A stretch of DNA of 64,000 nucleotides from Ophioderma brevispina (taxonomy: Eukaryota > Echinodermata > Ophiuroidea > Amphilepidida > Ophiodermatidae). The position numbers were made by a program, and so were the translations under genes. The stretch lies in assembly GCA_023653785.1 (NCBI GenBank), contig JAMKCH010007188.1:62001-126000 (forward strand), written 5' to 3'. Shown here piece by piece: positions 24,287 through 35,613 of the stretch. The notes beneath the pieces are model-generated. The model saw only the letters and a list, made by a program, of their open reading frames with translations. It was not told the DNA's origin and made no database searches. Positions within the stretch are counted from its first letter, which is position 1. Every line of letters starts with the position of its first letter.

Positions 24287-24730
24287 CCCTGTAAAAGACC
24301 TTGCCTAACTTTCCAGGATGGTGGAATTGCCCCTATGGAAAGGATAGCTATATAGAGTAATGCCAATAAAGAAAAATATCAAAGCTCAAATTGCACCAAG
24401 GAGCATAGTGTATTTTCCATTTGGAGGCAATGTAAGGTCTATGTATTCACTGTGATTTCTGTTCTGGGGTGGTGTAAAAGTGGATAGTCCTGGCAGTTAA
24501 CAAAAATATTGCCAATAATTCTGGAAAAGGTTGACATTTCAGAAGGTCACAAAAGTCCAAAAGTCTGATTGTGCCTTCTAGGTTACAGAATTTAAGAGGA
24601 CTATCCATCCTATTAGATCATTAAAAATTTGCACTAACCAGGGCACTAACTAGTTCATGATATCTACATGATGGACAATGTTCTGCTTTTGGGTTATGTC
24701 TAACTGATTTCCTTTTGATTTATCCTACAG

Positions 24731-24805
24731 GTTCTATGTAGCATGCCAAGATTTAAAGGCTTTGCCCTTAAATCAGGTCCCTGCCAAAGCACAAGAAATC
24801 AATGA
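24731..24805 (+). CDS. R7-family RGS gene, exon b: middle of RGS box
   Basis: 75 bp: one base completing a codon, 24 codons beginning FYVACQDLK and ending QVPAKAQEIN, then two bases. This matches the RGS helix that reads FWLAVEDLK in human RGS7; Tyr replaces the nearly invariant Trp of the FW pair. The acceptor is TATCCTACAG and the donor is GA|GTAAGT, close to consensus. The phase-2 junctions on both sides agree with exons a and c: GC+G gives Ala and GA+T gives Asp. The intron to exon a is about 2.6 kb and the intron to exon c about 2.5 kb. Recognition rests on the aligned DLK and PAKAQEI positions and on its place between two unmistakable RGS exons. Confidence 0.87.
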   Translation, partial: VLCSMPRFKGFALKSGPCQSTRNQ

Positions 24806-27342
24806 GTAAGTAGCTGGTGAAACACTCAACTATTAATGTCTCATCTTAGTACAAAGTACACCATCTCATTGTAGTAATTAGCTGTAGTATCTTGAGATAT
24901 TAGGTCAGCAAGGTTAAGACAGTGGACATAATGTTGATATAATATAGGTTGTGCAATACAATTGAAATATGATGTAGAATTCATCAACCAACCAGCCAAG
25001 CAAACTTAATATACTAGGTGTTTGATGAGTAAGTTAAAGGGACAGGAGGAGATTTTTTGAAGATACAAATTCTCTCAATTTGCACTTGATCAGTGGTAGA
25101 ACATGTACCAAACGTTCAAAGGTTTACTGGTCAAACAATTAAGAACAAAAGAAAACCGAAAAACAATGTTTTGAACTTACCTGCTATCGTAACCGTCCCC
25201 CTAAGAAAAGCATGCTTTTGATTTTCTGTCGTGCAAGACAAAATGAAAAATCATCATCTTTATGATCCCATTACATAACAACTGCGTATATAGCTTATTC
25301 ACTTCAGGTGTGATCTAATACATTGGTAAGCATTCCAAATGTGCAAAAATCTCGAGTTCAAAAAAGTTGGGGGCGCTTCTTTCTGGAAATGTCCTGATGT
25401 TTCTTTAATGAAAAAACTGTTTCAATTCTGTTTAATAAGAAACATTTAATTTCCCATTTTCAGAAAATCTTTTGTCCACCTTTTAAGTAAATGTCAATGT
25501 GTTAATAAACCCAAGTTTTGAGTTTGAATGGGGTTTAAAAGGACACAAGCACATTTTGAGAAAAGCGTACCCTCACCAGTTGCCTATGTTAGTCCTCACC
25601 TGGAAAGATTAAAGTCCAAATCAGCTCTTTTATGGATGTAAACGGAATATTTTTAATAAACATACTGTACTATAGAATCAGTATATTCAGTGCACCTCAA
25701 ATCACAGTATTAAAATGCAAGAAATACACATCGGAGTGATCCATGTGATCTTTGTAATTATAATATTATTGGGTAGCAGTTCATGATGTTCGTGTAATCA
25801 GTGAATTTCAACGCATTTGGTGATTAAAAATTGCAGCAGGCCTATAATAAGGCTTAAAGTCGTTCAAATTTATTTGGCCTCATAATAAAGCTACAGTGTA
25901 CTGTAATATGGTATTTTTGGGTTGTAAAAATATGTTTATGTGCTACCCAGGCGCTAGTCTATCATTTGAGAGCGAATTAAAGGAATTTGATATTTTGTTG
26001 AAAAAAGAGCCAGTGTTACTTTTAATGAAGGATGCTGGTAGGTTAGCATCTATCCTGGAGAGTTGATGTATGGGAGAAGATATATGGGTATATTTGGGTT
26101 GATTGGTGTGTGTTTCTCTCTAGATAGGAATAGTTACATAATGCAGTTTAAGTGCCGTCATTTATTATGCAACTGCTCTGTCCATTCGAGGACGATTTCA
26201 AATTCATATGTGTGCCAGGGCAGGTGTTTGCTACTGCAAGGTTCTCTGCTACACGGAGCACTGAAGCAAGAAAAGATAAGGATGAAGCAACTGTGCATAA
26301 TATTATAACATCGCCCATTCAGGGGGGCAAGATCGGGAGAAGCTTTTTTAAAAATGTAATCCACTTGCTTTGCAAATGAATGCCCGGCCCGCTGTAACCT
26401 AAATTAATCAGAGCACATGACACAGTTTCTTTGCAGCAATATAAATTATTAAGATGCGTACACATATGCTCCCTCGAGTGTGCGACTCGGATGTTACCCT
26501 AAACCTCCTGTGTATATGATTCATAAAGCTAGTCACGGAAATGAGATTCGAGGATTTTCTCTTTCTTGAAGTTAATTGTAATATAAAGACGTCCTTGCCT
26601 CTACATATATTTGAGTCTCTTAAGATTTGGCATGAGTAATTTGTTATAATGATATTATCTTTGACTCAACATTGTCTTGTAGTAACCTCTGGGATGATGT
26701 AATAGATATTTAAACAATCCCACAGTGCACTTGTGATTGGGAAATTGCACTTTCATAATCGCATGTAAAACCTATACAGAGGCTATTCCCAGTGCACAAA
26801 ACCCCATGCTTTTTTGCTCTTTTTAGCATAGAAAATATTAGTACTTGAGGAAATTTTGAACATGGTCTTGGAAAGCCTTGGCGGTTCTTGGAATCTTGAA
26901 ATACTGATATGTGTATGGTGCAGTAAAATATTGGTACATTGCAATGCATTATGGGATTGTGCTAAAACATCCTCTGAAGATATGTGTATTAAAGTGGACA
27001 GTTGAGTGGACTGGCAGGAAACGACACTATGTCGTCACCCAACAGTGCTTTCCATGTTAGACAAATTTGCATGTCCTTTGACCGTAGTTGATTTTTAGGA
27101 ATACTCAGATTATATAATTTCAGATAACTGAAATTAGAGAAAGTAAGGTATGTATTTTGTGTGTTATTCAACTGGTAGTTTAAAGCTGGTGCTAGCAACA
27201 ACTGTTATTCTCTCATGAACAATCAAAAGTAACAGCTATGCTTTAGTAAGTTAAACATGGACAGCAATGATGCATGCATCATGTTATTTACAAACTTTTG
27301 AATCTCAATTGATTCTTCATCTTTTTCTTCTGTTTGTATCAG
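24806..27342. other. RGS intron between exons b and c
   Basis: 2,537 bp, GTAAGT to TTTGTATCAG. Contains the TTAA element at 25034-25408. A cluster of overlapping frames near 26060-26380 has no domain support. Confidence 0.8.
25034..25408. mobile_element. TTAA-bounded element (family C-like, copy 2)
   Basis: Left TTAAAGGGACAGGAGGAGAT and right ATGTCCTGATGTTTCTTTAA are inverted with several mismatches. The right arm also resembles family C copy 1 (GTGCAAAAATCTC..TTGGGGGCGCTTC). 375 bp. Confidence 0.6.
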
Positions 27343-27543
27343 TGAGTTCCTCTCGGACTCATCTCACTGTCCAATCAATGTGGACTCTAAGACACACGAG
27401 ATAACAAGAAGAAGATGTTAAACCCAGACCGCTACACCTTTGATGCTGCTCAAGACCATATATTTCTGTTAATGAGGAATGACAGCTACCCAAGATTCCT
27501 CAAGTCAGAGCAGTATAAGGAGCTCTTAAATCCTAAGAAGAAG
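27343..27543 (+). CDS. R7-family RGS gene, exon c: C-terminal half of RGS box, with 1-base frameshift
   Basis: The exon opens [20 protein letters not shown], then TRR, and after a frame change continues [37 protein letters not shown] and LNPKKK. Galpha-contact positions of the RGS fold are kept: the Asn of INVDS, the Leu of LLM, and the Asp and Arg of NDSYPRF. Read without a break, the 5' frame hits TAA at 27419-27421. The 3' frame begins at ATG 27415. Comparison with RGS7 and RGS4 shows one codon's worth of sequence between TRR and ML, so one base is missing in or near the AGAAGAAGA run at 27404-27414. An intron there is not supported by splice sites. The 3' donor is AAG|GTAATA, phase 0. The perfect family match on both sides favours an assembly error or a very young lesion over an old pseudogene. 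Confidence 0.9.
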
Positions 27544-27855
27544 GTAATATTTGACAAGATGGTTTGAAGAAGGTTTTAGGGTTTAAATAGAATAAATAGA
27601 GCAGCTTAATATGATGACTATATGGGTAATTTTGGAGACGGGAAAATTAACATTTCTTATAACTTTGGGCACTTTTAACCTGGCAAAAAACCTAAAATAA
27701 TAATAATACAAACCCACGAAGTGAAGCTATTCATTACATTTATCACAGTTAATTGTTTAAACTGCACTAAGAGATCTACAAAATAGATAGTTCCATGTGT
27801 TAGGCATAAGATAACTTCGCTTGAAGAGATGCTTTAACTATTTTAACTCACTATA

Positions 27856-28204
27856 GCATGATTACATTATGCCCTTTGTACTGAATCTGTATCATTTGCT
27901 TTATTGCATTAATGGTATAGGCTGGTATTCTGTAAAGGAGTTGACCTGGGATTAAACCGAGGTGTTTAGTTCTACCTAGTGGACTTTTATCTCTCAAATA
28001 TTGTGAAGTCAATGTAACGGGTGCGAAAATTCACCCATAGATGGGCCATTCCTGCCATCCTTCGCAATTTTCTCATCCATTACAGCATATTTTTAGGGTA
28101 ATGTTGGAAGGAAAAAGGTCCACTCATGTAGGACTAACCCTGGTTTAAACCAGAATACCAGCCATAAAGCACGATAGGCGTAAAGGGTATAATGTAATTA
28201 TGCC
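27856..28204. mobile_element. Family A element split by a family B insertion
   Basis: Outer ends GCATGATTACATTATGCCCT and GGGTATAATGTAATTATGCC match family A, with TATCATTTGCTTTATTGCAT and ATAAAGCACGATAGGCG as remnants of its hairpin. The hairpin is interrupted by family B at 27920-28163. Confidence 0.9.
27920..28163. mobile_element. Foldback MITE family B, copy 3 (nested)
   Basis: GGCTGGTATTCTGTAAAGGA at the left and TTTAAACCAGAATACCAGCC at the right, with the family centre (GGGTGCGAAAATTCACCCAT..GATGGGCC). Flanks TATA and ATAA suggest a short AT target duplication. Confidence 0.9.
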
Positions 28205-30011
28205 TTCGTGCTTGTATGAAAGTATATCGGAAGTTCATAATAACCTGGAAAGTTCATGAATTTTACTCTGCAGAAATCACCATCATGTCCATAAACCATT
28301 GCCATTGAAACATTCGCGACCTTTAGATTTCAGGTTTATGCCAGTACAGATGCATAAGAGACATAATGCCTAACTTTCCACAGAAGATGTAGAAAGTGAG
28401 GCATCATATCTATATGATCCTGCACCTGCATTAAACTTTAAATCTGAAAAGGTCGTTACTCCTGTGATACCTCCACATTTATACCTCAAGAACACAGTCA
28501 CTCCATTTCAAACATTGGCTCATCTTCAAATTCTGTAATCAATTCAGCTGTCATGTTTTAGTGATCGGCTCTGTTTGCATCCTCCAGTTTATTCCATTTA
28601 CGAAGCATTGGTATGCAAGAACCTTAACATTATTCATGATTCACCTAATATTCTTGTAATCATCCATCGAAAATTTCATGAAAATGATGCATTGCACATT
28701 AACATAACTATCACTTGGTGCGTTCATTTTGATCTAATCCTGTCTTTAAAATCCCAAGTCCTAACATTTCACAAGATTTCCATGAAGAAGCATTTAGCAT
28801 TTGAGAACAAAACAGTTTTGGCATAACCAACTCATGTTTTCATTTCATATTTACGATGGAGTTAGTTCATAAATCTGGTATATTCTAGTCATAGAATGAC
28901 AGAATTCATTTGAAACCGTATCATGGAACAAAAACAGACTGAAGCATTTTAAGTGAGTGACTTTCAGATTTAAAAATAATGATAAAGTTATTGTTTAAGA
29001 TTAAGCACAATTTTGAGTCTAGTATGTGTTTATTGGTTAAATTGAGTAAATGTTTAACTCTGTTTAATAATGAAATCAATATTCTTACCAACTCTTTTCT
29101 CTGATTTTTTCCTTTTCTGTGCTGTCAAGGTAGTGCCTCTTAAAAAACTGATTCATGATCTGGCCATTTTAAGTGTTAATTCTTGGAAGTAACAAATAAT
29201 TTGTGGCATCACTGACATCTGGTGATGCCGATTTTGCTCTGTGCTGAGTTTCAAGTCGTTCTCGGCATTTTGTTCCGAGGCACTGCCTAAACTGTATGTG
29301 GCATTTCTAACCATGTAACTTGTTAACTCTTTATTTATATCTCCTTCCTTTTACTTCTTCCCACTTCTGCCTTTTTTTCCTCTGCCTTCACTCCATCCTT
29401 TCCTTCCTCTGTCTTCCCTTGAAACCGCTCCTCGCCTGGGCGTTTTGTGTATCGTCTTTTGGGGGAAAATCAATCACACCAAATTCTATGGGGGAAAACC
29501 ATCTCCGTGTTACATTCTAACTCCCTATATGTGCTCTTCAACGTTACATTCTCACTCCCACTGTGTGCTCTTCAACCTAGGGGCTGAGCCACTGGGAAAA
29601 GGTAATTACGTCCCTTGGGTCATTTTGTCTCGACCATTTTCTACGTGTTCTTTTTTTATACGTGTAGCATGTACATGTCCATGTACATCAGCTGAGGGTC
29701 AGTTGATCAGCGATGACCCAATCATTTGCCTGCGTTGATCATTTATTCATTCATCCATCCCACCATCCACTCATCCGTCACCCTAACCACGCTTCATATC
29801 TTCCTTGTCATTCAATGTTTCATTCTCATCTATGATGAATCAATTCAAAACAAAATAAACTGTCGGCTCTTTGCTTCTATGCAACCTCTAATCTGGCTAC
29901 CTCTCTCTCAAACTTGAAATTCTCAATTTCTATTTACTTCCTTCCGTTCGTGAGTTTACAAATAAACTCAAATGTGTATATTTCTCTCATGTATTTCTTT
30001 ATATTCCAAAG

Positions 30012-30090
30012 GAAAAGAAGAACAAAAAGTCTCCTTTCGGCCAACAAAATCTGCCTACCTTCTTCCGCCCCCAGAATACACAACAATCAG
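30012..30090 (+). CDS. Probable R7 RGS exon d: lysine/glutamine-rich C-terminal tail
   Basis: Predicted 79-bp exon with a pyrimidine-rich acceptor (TTTCTTTATATTCCAAAG) and donor CAG|GTCAGC. Spliced to exon c in phase 0 it continues LNPKKK as EKKNKKSPFGQQNLPTFF then RPQNTQQS, leaving one base. That base joins the two-base start of exon f to make GCA (Ala), so the frame stays open to the stop at 43357. Basic, low-complexity tails after the RGS box are usual in R7 proteins. No family motif is recognisable, so support is from splice sites, frame continuity and codon-like composition. Confidence 0.5.
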
Positions 30091-31754
30091 GTCAGCATAG
30101 CGCCCTCGTAGTTTATGTTGGGTAGTCTACCTAGCGCTCTCTAGCCCAGTGGTTGCATGGGAACACCGCTATGTCCTCCCGTCAAAGCTTTCGACTTTGT
30201 TCTTTTTTCTGCTGATTTTGTGCAAATTGTCAAGCTATGATCTTGTAGCCATGGCCAATGTAACCTCCCCCCTTTTTGCTTTACAAATTGAATGCTGTTG
30301 TATTGCTTTTGAAAGTTAGTGATGTCATTTATTATCCACTTAAGGGGACTATGCATTAAGTACTTGGCAGAAACTTGTATAAAATCAGTTTAATGCTGTT
30401 CAAGAGACCAACCCTGTGTATAATAAACCATCCTTGCATTTTAAAATGGCATCCAGCATCCCCAAAAAGGCAACCAATTTAGCTTAGACTATATTTATCC
30501 CATCCCCCCTCTCAACAAATTGATTATTCAGTTTGTTTAGAGTTTGCACTTTCCCGCTTATCCCATCTCCACATTACCAATTAGTACATAGCAAAAAACC
30601 ATGCGGCATAATCTGCATAATTCAGCTAGATGTGTGGCTTATACCCCCCAAGGCATCTAGATAGAATAAAGCAGAAACTCGCCAATCTAAAGCTCCATCC
30701 TGCATCGAGCTGCTTGTAGACCCACGCCTGCTCTTGCTAATCATATTTGATCTGACCTCAGTGGCAGGTCTGATAGCTTTCCCCTAGACCAAATTAAAAC
30801 CACCTTTGGTGGAGAAGAAATCTTTCGATTAGCAAGCACTAACGGTAAACGGTGATATTAGGGGGCTATGCAAGATGGCTGCCAACCAACCTGCTGGAAA
30901 GCTTTTCCAATGCTAGCATTTCTGAGTGAAGTTGATTAGAGCAAAAGATGCAATAACCCATGCTATAAATGGCTATATACTCCGATTTAGGGCTCTGTAG
31001 AATCCCCTACATAAACTTGTGTAAAGAGAAATTGGAGCCATTGATCTAAGGATATAAGTAAAAACAACCCAAAAATCCTGGTTCAAATTCCCTGACTTCC
31101 ACTATATGTGTGGTTTAAATCCTACCAAAATGAAATATATGTTTGTATATTCCCAACTAGACATTATAAAATCCTTGACTATGAACCATTTTCAGTGTCT
31201 TAATATGTCTAGATCCAGTATGAAAGCATAAGATATTTGAATGACAAACATTCCCAGTTTAATCTCCTGAATGAGTGATCTCCCCCAATATATCAACTCG
31301 CATTCTACACTCGACCAAAAAAAGAGAACATTGAAACCTTGTACGTTCCTCTTACCTTCACATTTTACCCCTTCTGAGATTTGTTCCGACTCGATTCTAT
31401 CCCACCGTCGTCATGTCACTGTCAACCACACTTATATGCACTGACGGGGAGTGTTACCATTTCCCAAGCTCCCATTTAATGCCGGCTCCACAAACCTTCT
31501 TTTTAAAACATTTGACTTAGCATGGATGTCATATTCATTTCATCAGTCTTTTTTTTATAAAGTGCATTGCAAATTAATTTTTTTAATGGTAACGATGGAA
31601 AGACGTACAAAATTCACTGATTGGTGTGCCTTAATTAGTTTGGAACTGTTATTGTAGTGAGGTGGCGAATGTAGAATATTGTGGAAACACTGCAGAATAC
31701 TGTCAAGGATAAATGAGATGATTTGCTGAGTTTTATGTTGTCTGTCACAGAGGG

Positions 31755-32160
31755 TGAGGGTAATCATTCTCAGTTGTGATTGGTTCAATATTCCCAGGAA
31801 CGGAGAAAACTCTGCACTGAACCAATCACAGAACAGAAATACCTATTGTGTGTTGTGATTGGTTAGTGTTGATCATGGAAGTCGATTATCAAGCTTTTTC
31901 TAAACCAATCACAGAACAGAATTATCTATTGTGTTTTGTAAATGGTTTGGTGTTCTCATGGAATGTTTAGCAGGCTTGCTCTAAATCCATCACAGAACAG
32001 AAATATCTGCTGTGTGTTGTGATTGGTTCATTTTATTGTGGACATGTCTAACAAGCTTATTCTAAACCAATCACAGAACAGAAATATCTGCTGTGTGTTG
32101 TGATTGGTTCATTTTATTGTGGACATGTCTAACAAGCTTATTCTAAACCAATCACATTGC
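31755..32160. repeat. 81-bp tandem repeat of inverted CCAAT pairs
   Basis: GTGATTGGTT and AACCAATCAC alternate about ten times (for example 31776, 31820, 31855, 31903, 32018, 32065, 32100, 32146). The unit AACCAATCACAGAACAGAAA..GTGTTGTGATTGGTT is an imperfect palindrome. The last two copies are identical over 81 bp, the earlier ones diverged. Confidence 0.9.
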
Positions 32161-33140
32161 GTGACCATCCTTGCTGTTCTTTTATAGACCAATTGACATA
32201 GTGGACATCAACGATCTGCAATTTTATCACTGACATTGCCAGGATTTAAGACCCCACTTTAAAGACAAATGCTTTCATTAGCACGTCACACCAATCGCTG
32301 AATGTAGTACCTGTGTCTTGGTTTTCCACAAAAAGATGGCATATGTTGATGCAACATGATCCCTGAGCTGATCATATTCATATACCATATCCGAGGCCGT
32401 GTCAATTACCATATTTAGGCCGTGTCAACAGCTGGTGGCATATAGACAATTTCAATTTATATATCCCTGCCGGAATATGTAATTGGCTTATGTCAGTCTT
32501 TGAAAGTGAACAAGATCGGCTGATTTGCAATGCACTTTTTTTCAGTTACACCATTTTTCATATGAACACAGTCATCCCTTAATCTTAACGACAATGCTCT
32601 AAAACAAATCGCAGGACGACTAACAACCTGTACCGATTTGTGTCAAAAATTACTGTGGTGCCTACCCCTTAACTGTTCAAAAATCTTTCATTATTTCCCC
32701 TCACATTTTTCAAATGAAGGATTCTCTACACACTAACCCATTACTTGTGTTTATAAATTTAGAATTGAAATATTAGCGCACAATTATTTCCTAGACCTTT
32801 TGTTAGGACGACGTAGCCTAGGATATGCACGTACCTAACACAGTACTAGTAGCACAGTTCTAGTTTTTATTTGGTAACCTACTTGTGCTTTCTATAGGAG
32901 TTGTGTGAAATGCTCCCCAATGTGTCTATAATAATAGTAGCTTCTAGCTGTAATTACTATTAGCATATATGCATAGTAGAGTACAAAGTACAGTCGCGAT
33001 GCTGGGACCATTTTCAAGTAGGCCCTGAGCAGTGGCATTTCCCATAAGCTTGTTATATTTGAATCTAACTTTCAATTTCAGAACTTGCATTTTTTGGAAT
33101 TGAATTTTCAATCCAAATTATGTGTGTTTGACTCTTTACC

Positions 33141-33366
33141 AGTTTAACTGATCTTTTAACCTGTTAAATTGATCTTTTAACCTGTTTAATTGATCTTTTA
33201 ACCTGTTTAATAGATCTTTTAACCTGTTTAATTGATCTTTTAACCTGTTTAATTGATCTTTTAACCTGTTTAATTGATCTTTTAACCTGTTTAATTGATC
33301 TTTTAACCTGTTTAATTGATCTTTTAACCTGTTTAATTGATCTTTTAACCTGTTTAATTGATCTTT
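33141..33366. repeat. 21-bp minisatellite, about 11 copies
   Basis: Unit TGATCTTTTAACCTGTTTAA plus T, repeated almost without change. Variants sit at the left edge (AGTTTAACTGATC, CTGTTAAATTGATC) and one internal ATAGATC. Confidence 0.97.
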
Positions 33367-34421
33367 AAAATAAATACTAGTGTTGGCATCATTAATCCCC
33401 TACTTTTGATTTGGATTGCAGAAAATTCTCTGATAATTGAAAAAAAAAAACTGCATCATGGTAAACACTTGTCTGCAATTGAGGTGAGATTGGATCAGTT
33501 TTGGCTGTCTTCGTGGGGGCACTAAGTGAAGCTCATGCAATGTACATACGATCAGGCGGGATGTTCTTTCCATGTGTAGAACATCACATGCGCATAATTT
33601 GTGTCATACACCCATGTGAGGGCTTTTTATATATCATGTACTGCACATGCATTTTGATGGCAATTATCAGAGGCAGAATCCAGCCTCTCTGGCTTCTATT
33701 TACGTCATTTATGCTTTTTGTAAGAAGAAAATATTTCTTAACATGACTTTTAGTCTTAAGCTTTAAGTGAATTATGCAGTCTGTAATATAAACTACAGTC
33801 TGCTAGGCTTGTATGGTAGACAATTTCTTTTTTGGAGATGATAATTCAGGTAGTTGGACATGCTCTGAGAAGATTGCCCTCTTTATTTAGTAAATAAAAT
33901 CTATTATGTTTTTTATTTATATTTTCTTTGCATGTCAGTTTACAAATTTGGTTTGGGATGGGGGGGGTGGTAGGTACTTTAATCTTTGTGTGATAGCATC
34001 CAATATGAGGCTGCTTAATAAAGTTAATATATTGTCTGGTGTATGGCAATGCTATATATTGAATTGCTAGAGTGCATGTTAACTTTACAATAACTGAGAT
34101 GAAAGAAAACAAATGCATGTACTGGGTTGCTTTTCTGTTCTCTTTCACAGGGCCAAATACTTAGATATCTTAATGCTATGGGTAATGCAAATGTGTCTTG
34201 CTTATTAAGTGTGTTAATCTCGTTTTGAATTTAATTTGTTAACTCTTTTTTCCATTTTCAATCTTTTGGTTTCTGACGGGGTTTTCTTCTACTTGTTGTG
34301 TTCTCTCTTTATCTCCTATACTACTTACACTACTACTACTACTTATCTTGGCGCTGATGTGTGTTGCCGCGGTAACGTGTGTGCGTAACCATGGTTACTG
34401 CTGTGTTTTAACCGCCTGCAG

Positions 34422-34484
34422 ACCAAATCTCTCATCCCCAAACTGCCGAGTCTGGCAAACCGGATGGAACAATTGGATAAATAA
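34422..34484 (+). CDS. Possible alternative last exon e of the R7 RGS gene
   Basis: After the acceptor AACCGCCTGCAG, phase 0 reads TKSLIPKLPSLANRMEQ, then LDK and TAA at 34482-34484. Joined directly to exon c (phase 0) it would give a short 20-residue tail. Joined to exon d (phase 1) the same DNA reads a second open frame, beginning QISHPQTAESGKPDG and also ending at a TAA. The phase-0 reading looks more protein-like. Human RGS6 is known for many C-terminal splice forms, so alternative ends are plausible here. The upstream tract is only moderately pyrimidine-rich and holds (CTA) repeats. This is a prediction without transcript support. Confidence 0.4.
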   Translation, partial: TKSLIPKLPSLANRMEQLDK

Positions 34485-34759
34485 AATGGTATTCACAAAG
34501 AAAACAAAAATCTTTTCTGTTATCACGCACACAAATTGTTATCAACTCATCGTCATGATTACTGGTCACTTTTGGTCAATTAATGGATATGTTTGTGTTG
34601 GGTACTGTATTCGACCCAGTAAGTGCCGGCTGCATTGAATGGAACCATGGGTGTTTATTTGTCACCCAATAACTTAAGATAGAGCAGCCACAGTGGATTC
34701 AACTCAATTTTGGCAAAAGGTTACATGGTGATCCTAGTGACGTCTATATCCGTTCACTA

Positions 34760-35613
34760 CAGAGTGGTCCAAAAAAGTTTAGACTTTTTCGTCTGCACGT
34801 TTCTCAAAAGTAGGTAGACATATCAAAATAGTTTGATGGTATTTATTAAGTACAATATCTTGTTGGAACCTGGTGAAAACGGCATAGAAAACAAAGCTGA
34901 AATGACAAAATGGGCGCCATTTAGAGAAAAAAGGTAAAAAACACTTAAGTCTATGGCAAGTCAGTTAGCGGTCACAAATTATATCCAAGATTGATACACA
35001 CATTGATCAACGCACCCTGTCATGGGACTTGGTATTTAATAATAACCACAAACGTAAGAATTAAGGCATCTCAAATTATTTAAAAATAAAACGGCTGAAA
35101 TATTTCTTCTTTATGATCTTGTCCCAAACCATGCAACATTGGAAATGACAAGCAGAGTCTTACTCATCTGACAAGAAAAACATGCAAGTATCTTTCAATT
35201 TAAAATTCCTCCAATTGAAATCAACTTAATTATAATGTAAATTGGACATTTCATGTTTGAGGGTATTCTCTCATTCATTTCAAACAGTAAACACTTTACA
35301 CAAACTCAAAGGGTGGTCAGTAGTTTGTTACATAGATAGGCCTACAGTTCACGCAATGGTAAATCGAGTACTGTAACCACCATGAGTGCCCTGTCCCCAT
35401 AGACTTCTGTGTGTGTAAGTGGTTTTAAAAAACCATTTTTTTCTTTCTCTACGAAACCACACGGCCGCCATTTTGTTATTTGAGCTTTGTTCAAACGCCG
35501 TCTAACAAGATATTGTAGTTAATAAATCTTTAAAATTAAAAAATTCTGATATGTCCACCCACCTTTGAGAAATCTGTAGACATAAAAGTATAAACCTTTT
35601 TTGGACCAATCTG
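34760..35613. mobile_element. TA-flanked long-TIR element (Tc1/mariner-like MITE), copy 1
   Basis: TA|CAGAGTGGTCCAAAAAAGTT on the left and AACCTTTTTTGGACCAATCTG|TA on the right. The inverted similarity extends about 200 bp inward (TTTCTCAAAAGTAGGTAGAC against its mirror; GGCGCCATTT against GGCCGCCATTT). 854 bp, no transposase frame. Confidence 0.85.

Larger units (their letters stand above)
22102..24730. other. RGS intron between exons a and b
   Basis: 2,629 bp, beginning GTGATT and ending TATCCTACAG. It carries the SINE-like block at 23370-23690 and the palindrome array at 24109-24286; the rest shows nothing I can assign. Confidence 0.8.
27544..30011. other. RGS intron between exons c and d
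   Basis: 2,468 bp, GTAATA to TATTCCAAAG. Contains the nested transposon at 27856-28204. A CT-rich tract at 29330-29420 and a small duplication at 29504-29574 (ACATTCTAACTCCC / ACATTCTCACTCCC, each followed by GTGCTCTTCAAC) are also visible. Confidence 0.6.

Noticed and set aside
30040..30060. ACAAAATCTGCCTACCTT shared with 11440-11460
   Set aside because: An 18-base match between exon d and an upstream region; no similarity on either side, so taken as coincidence.
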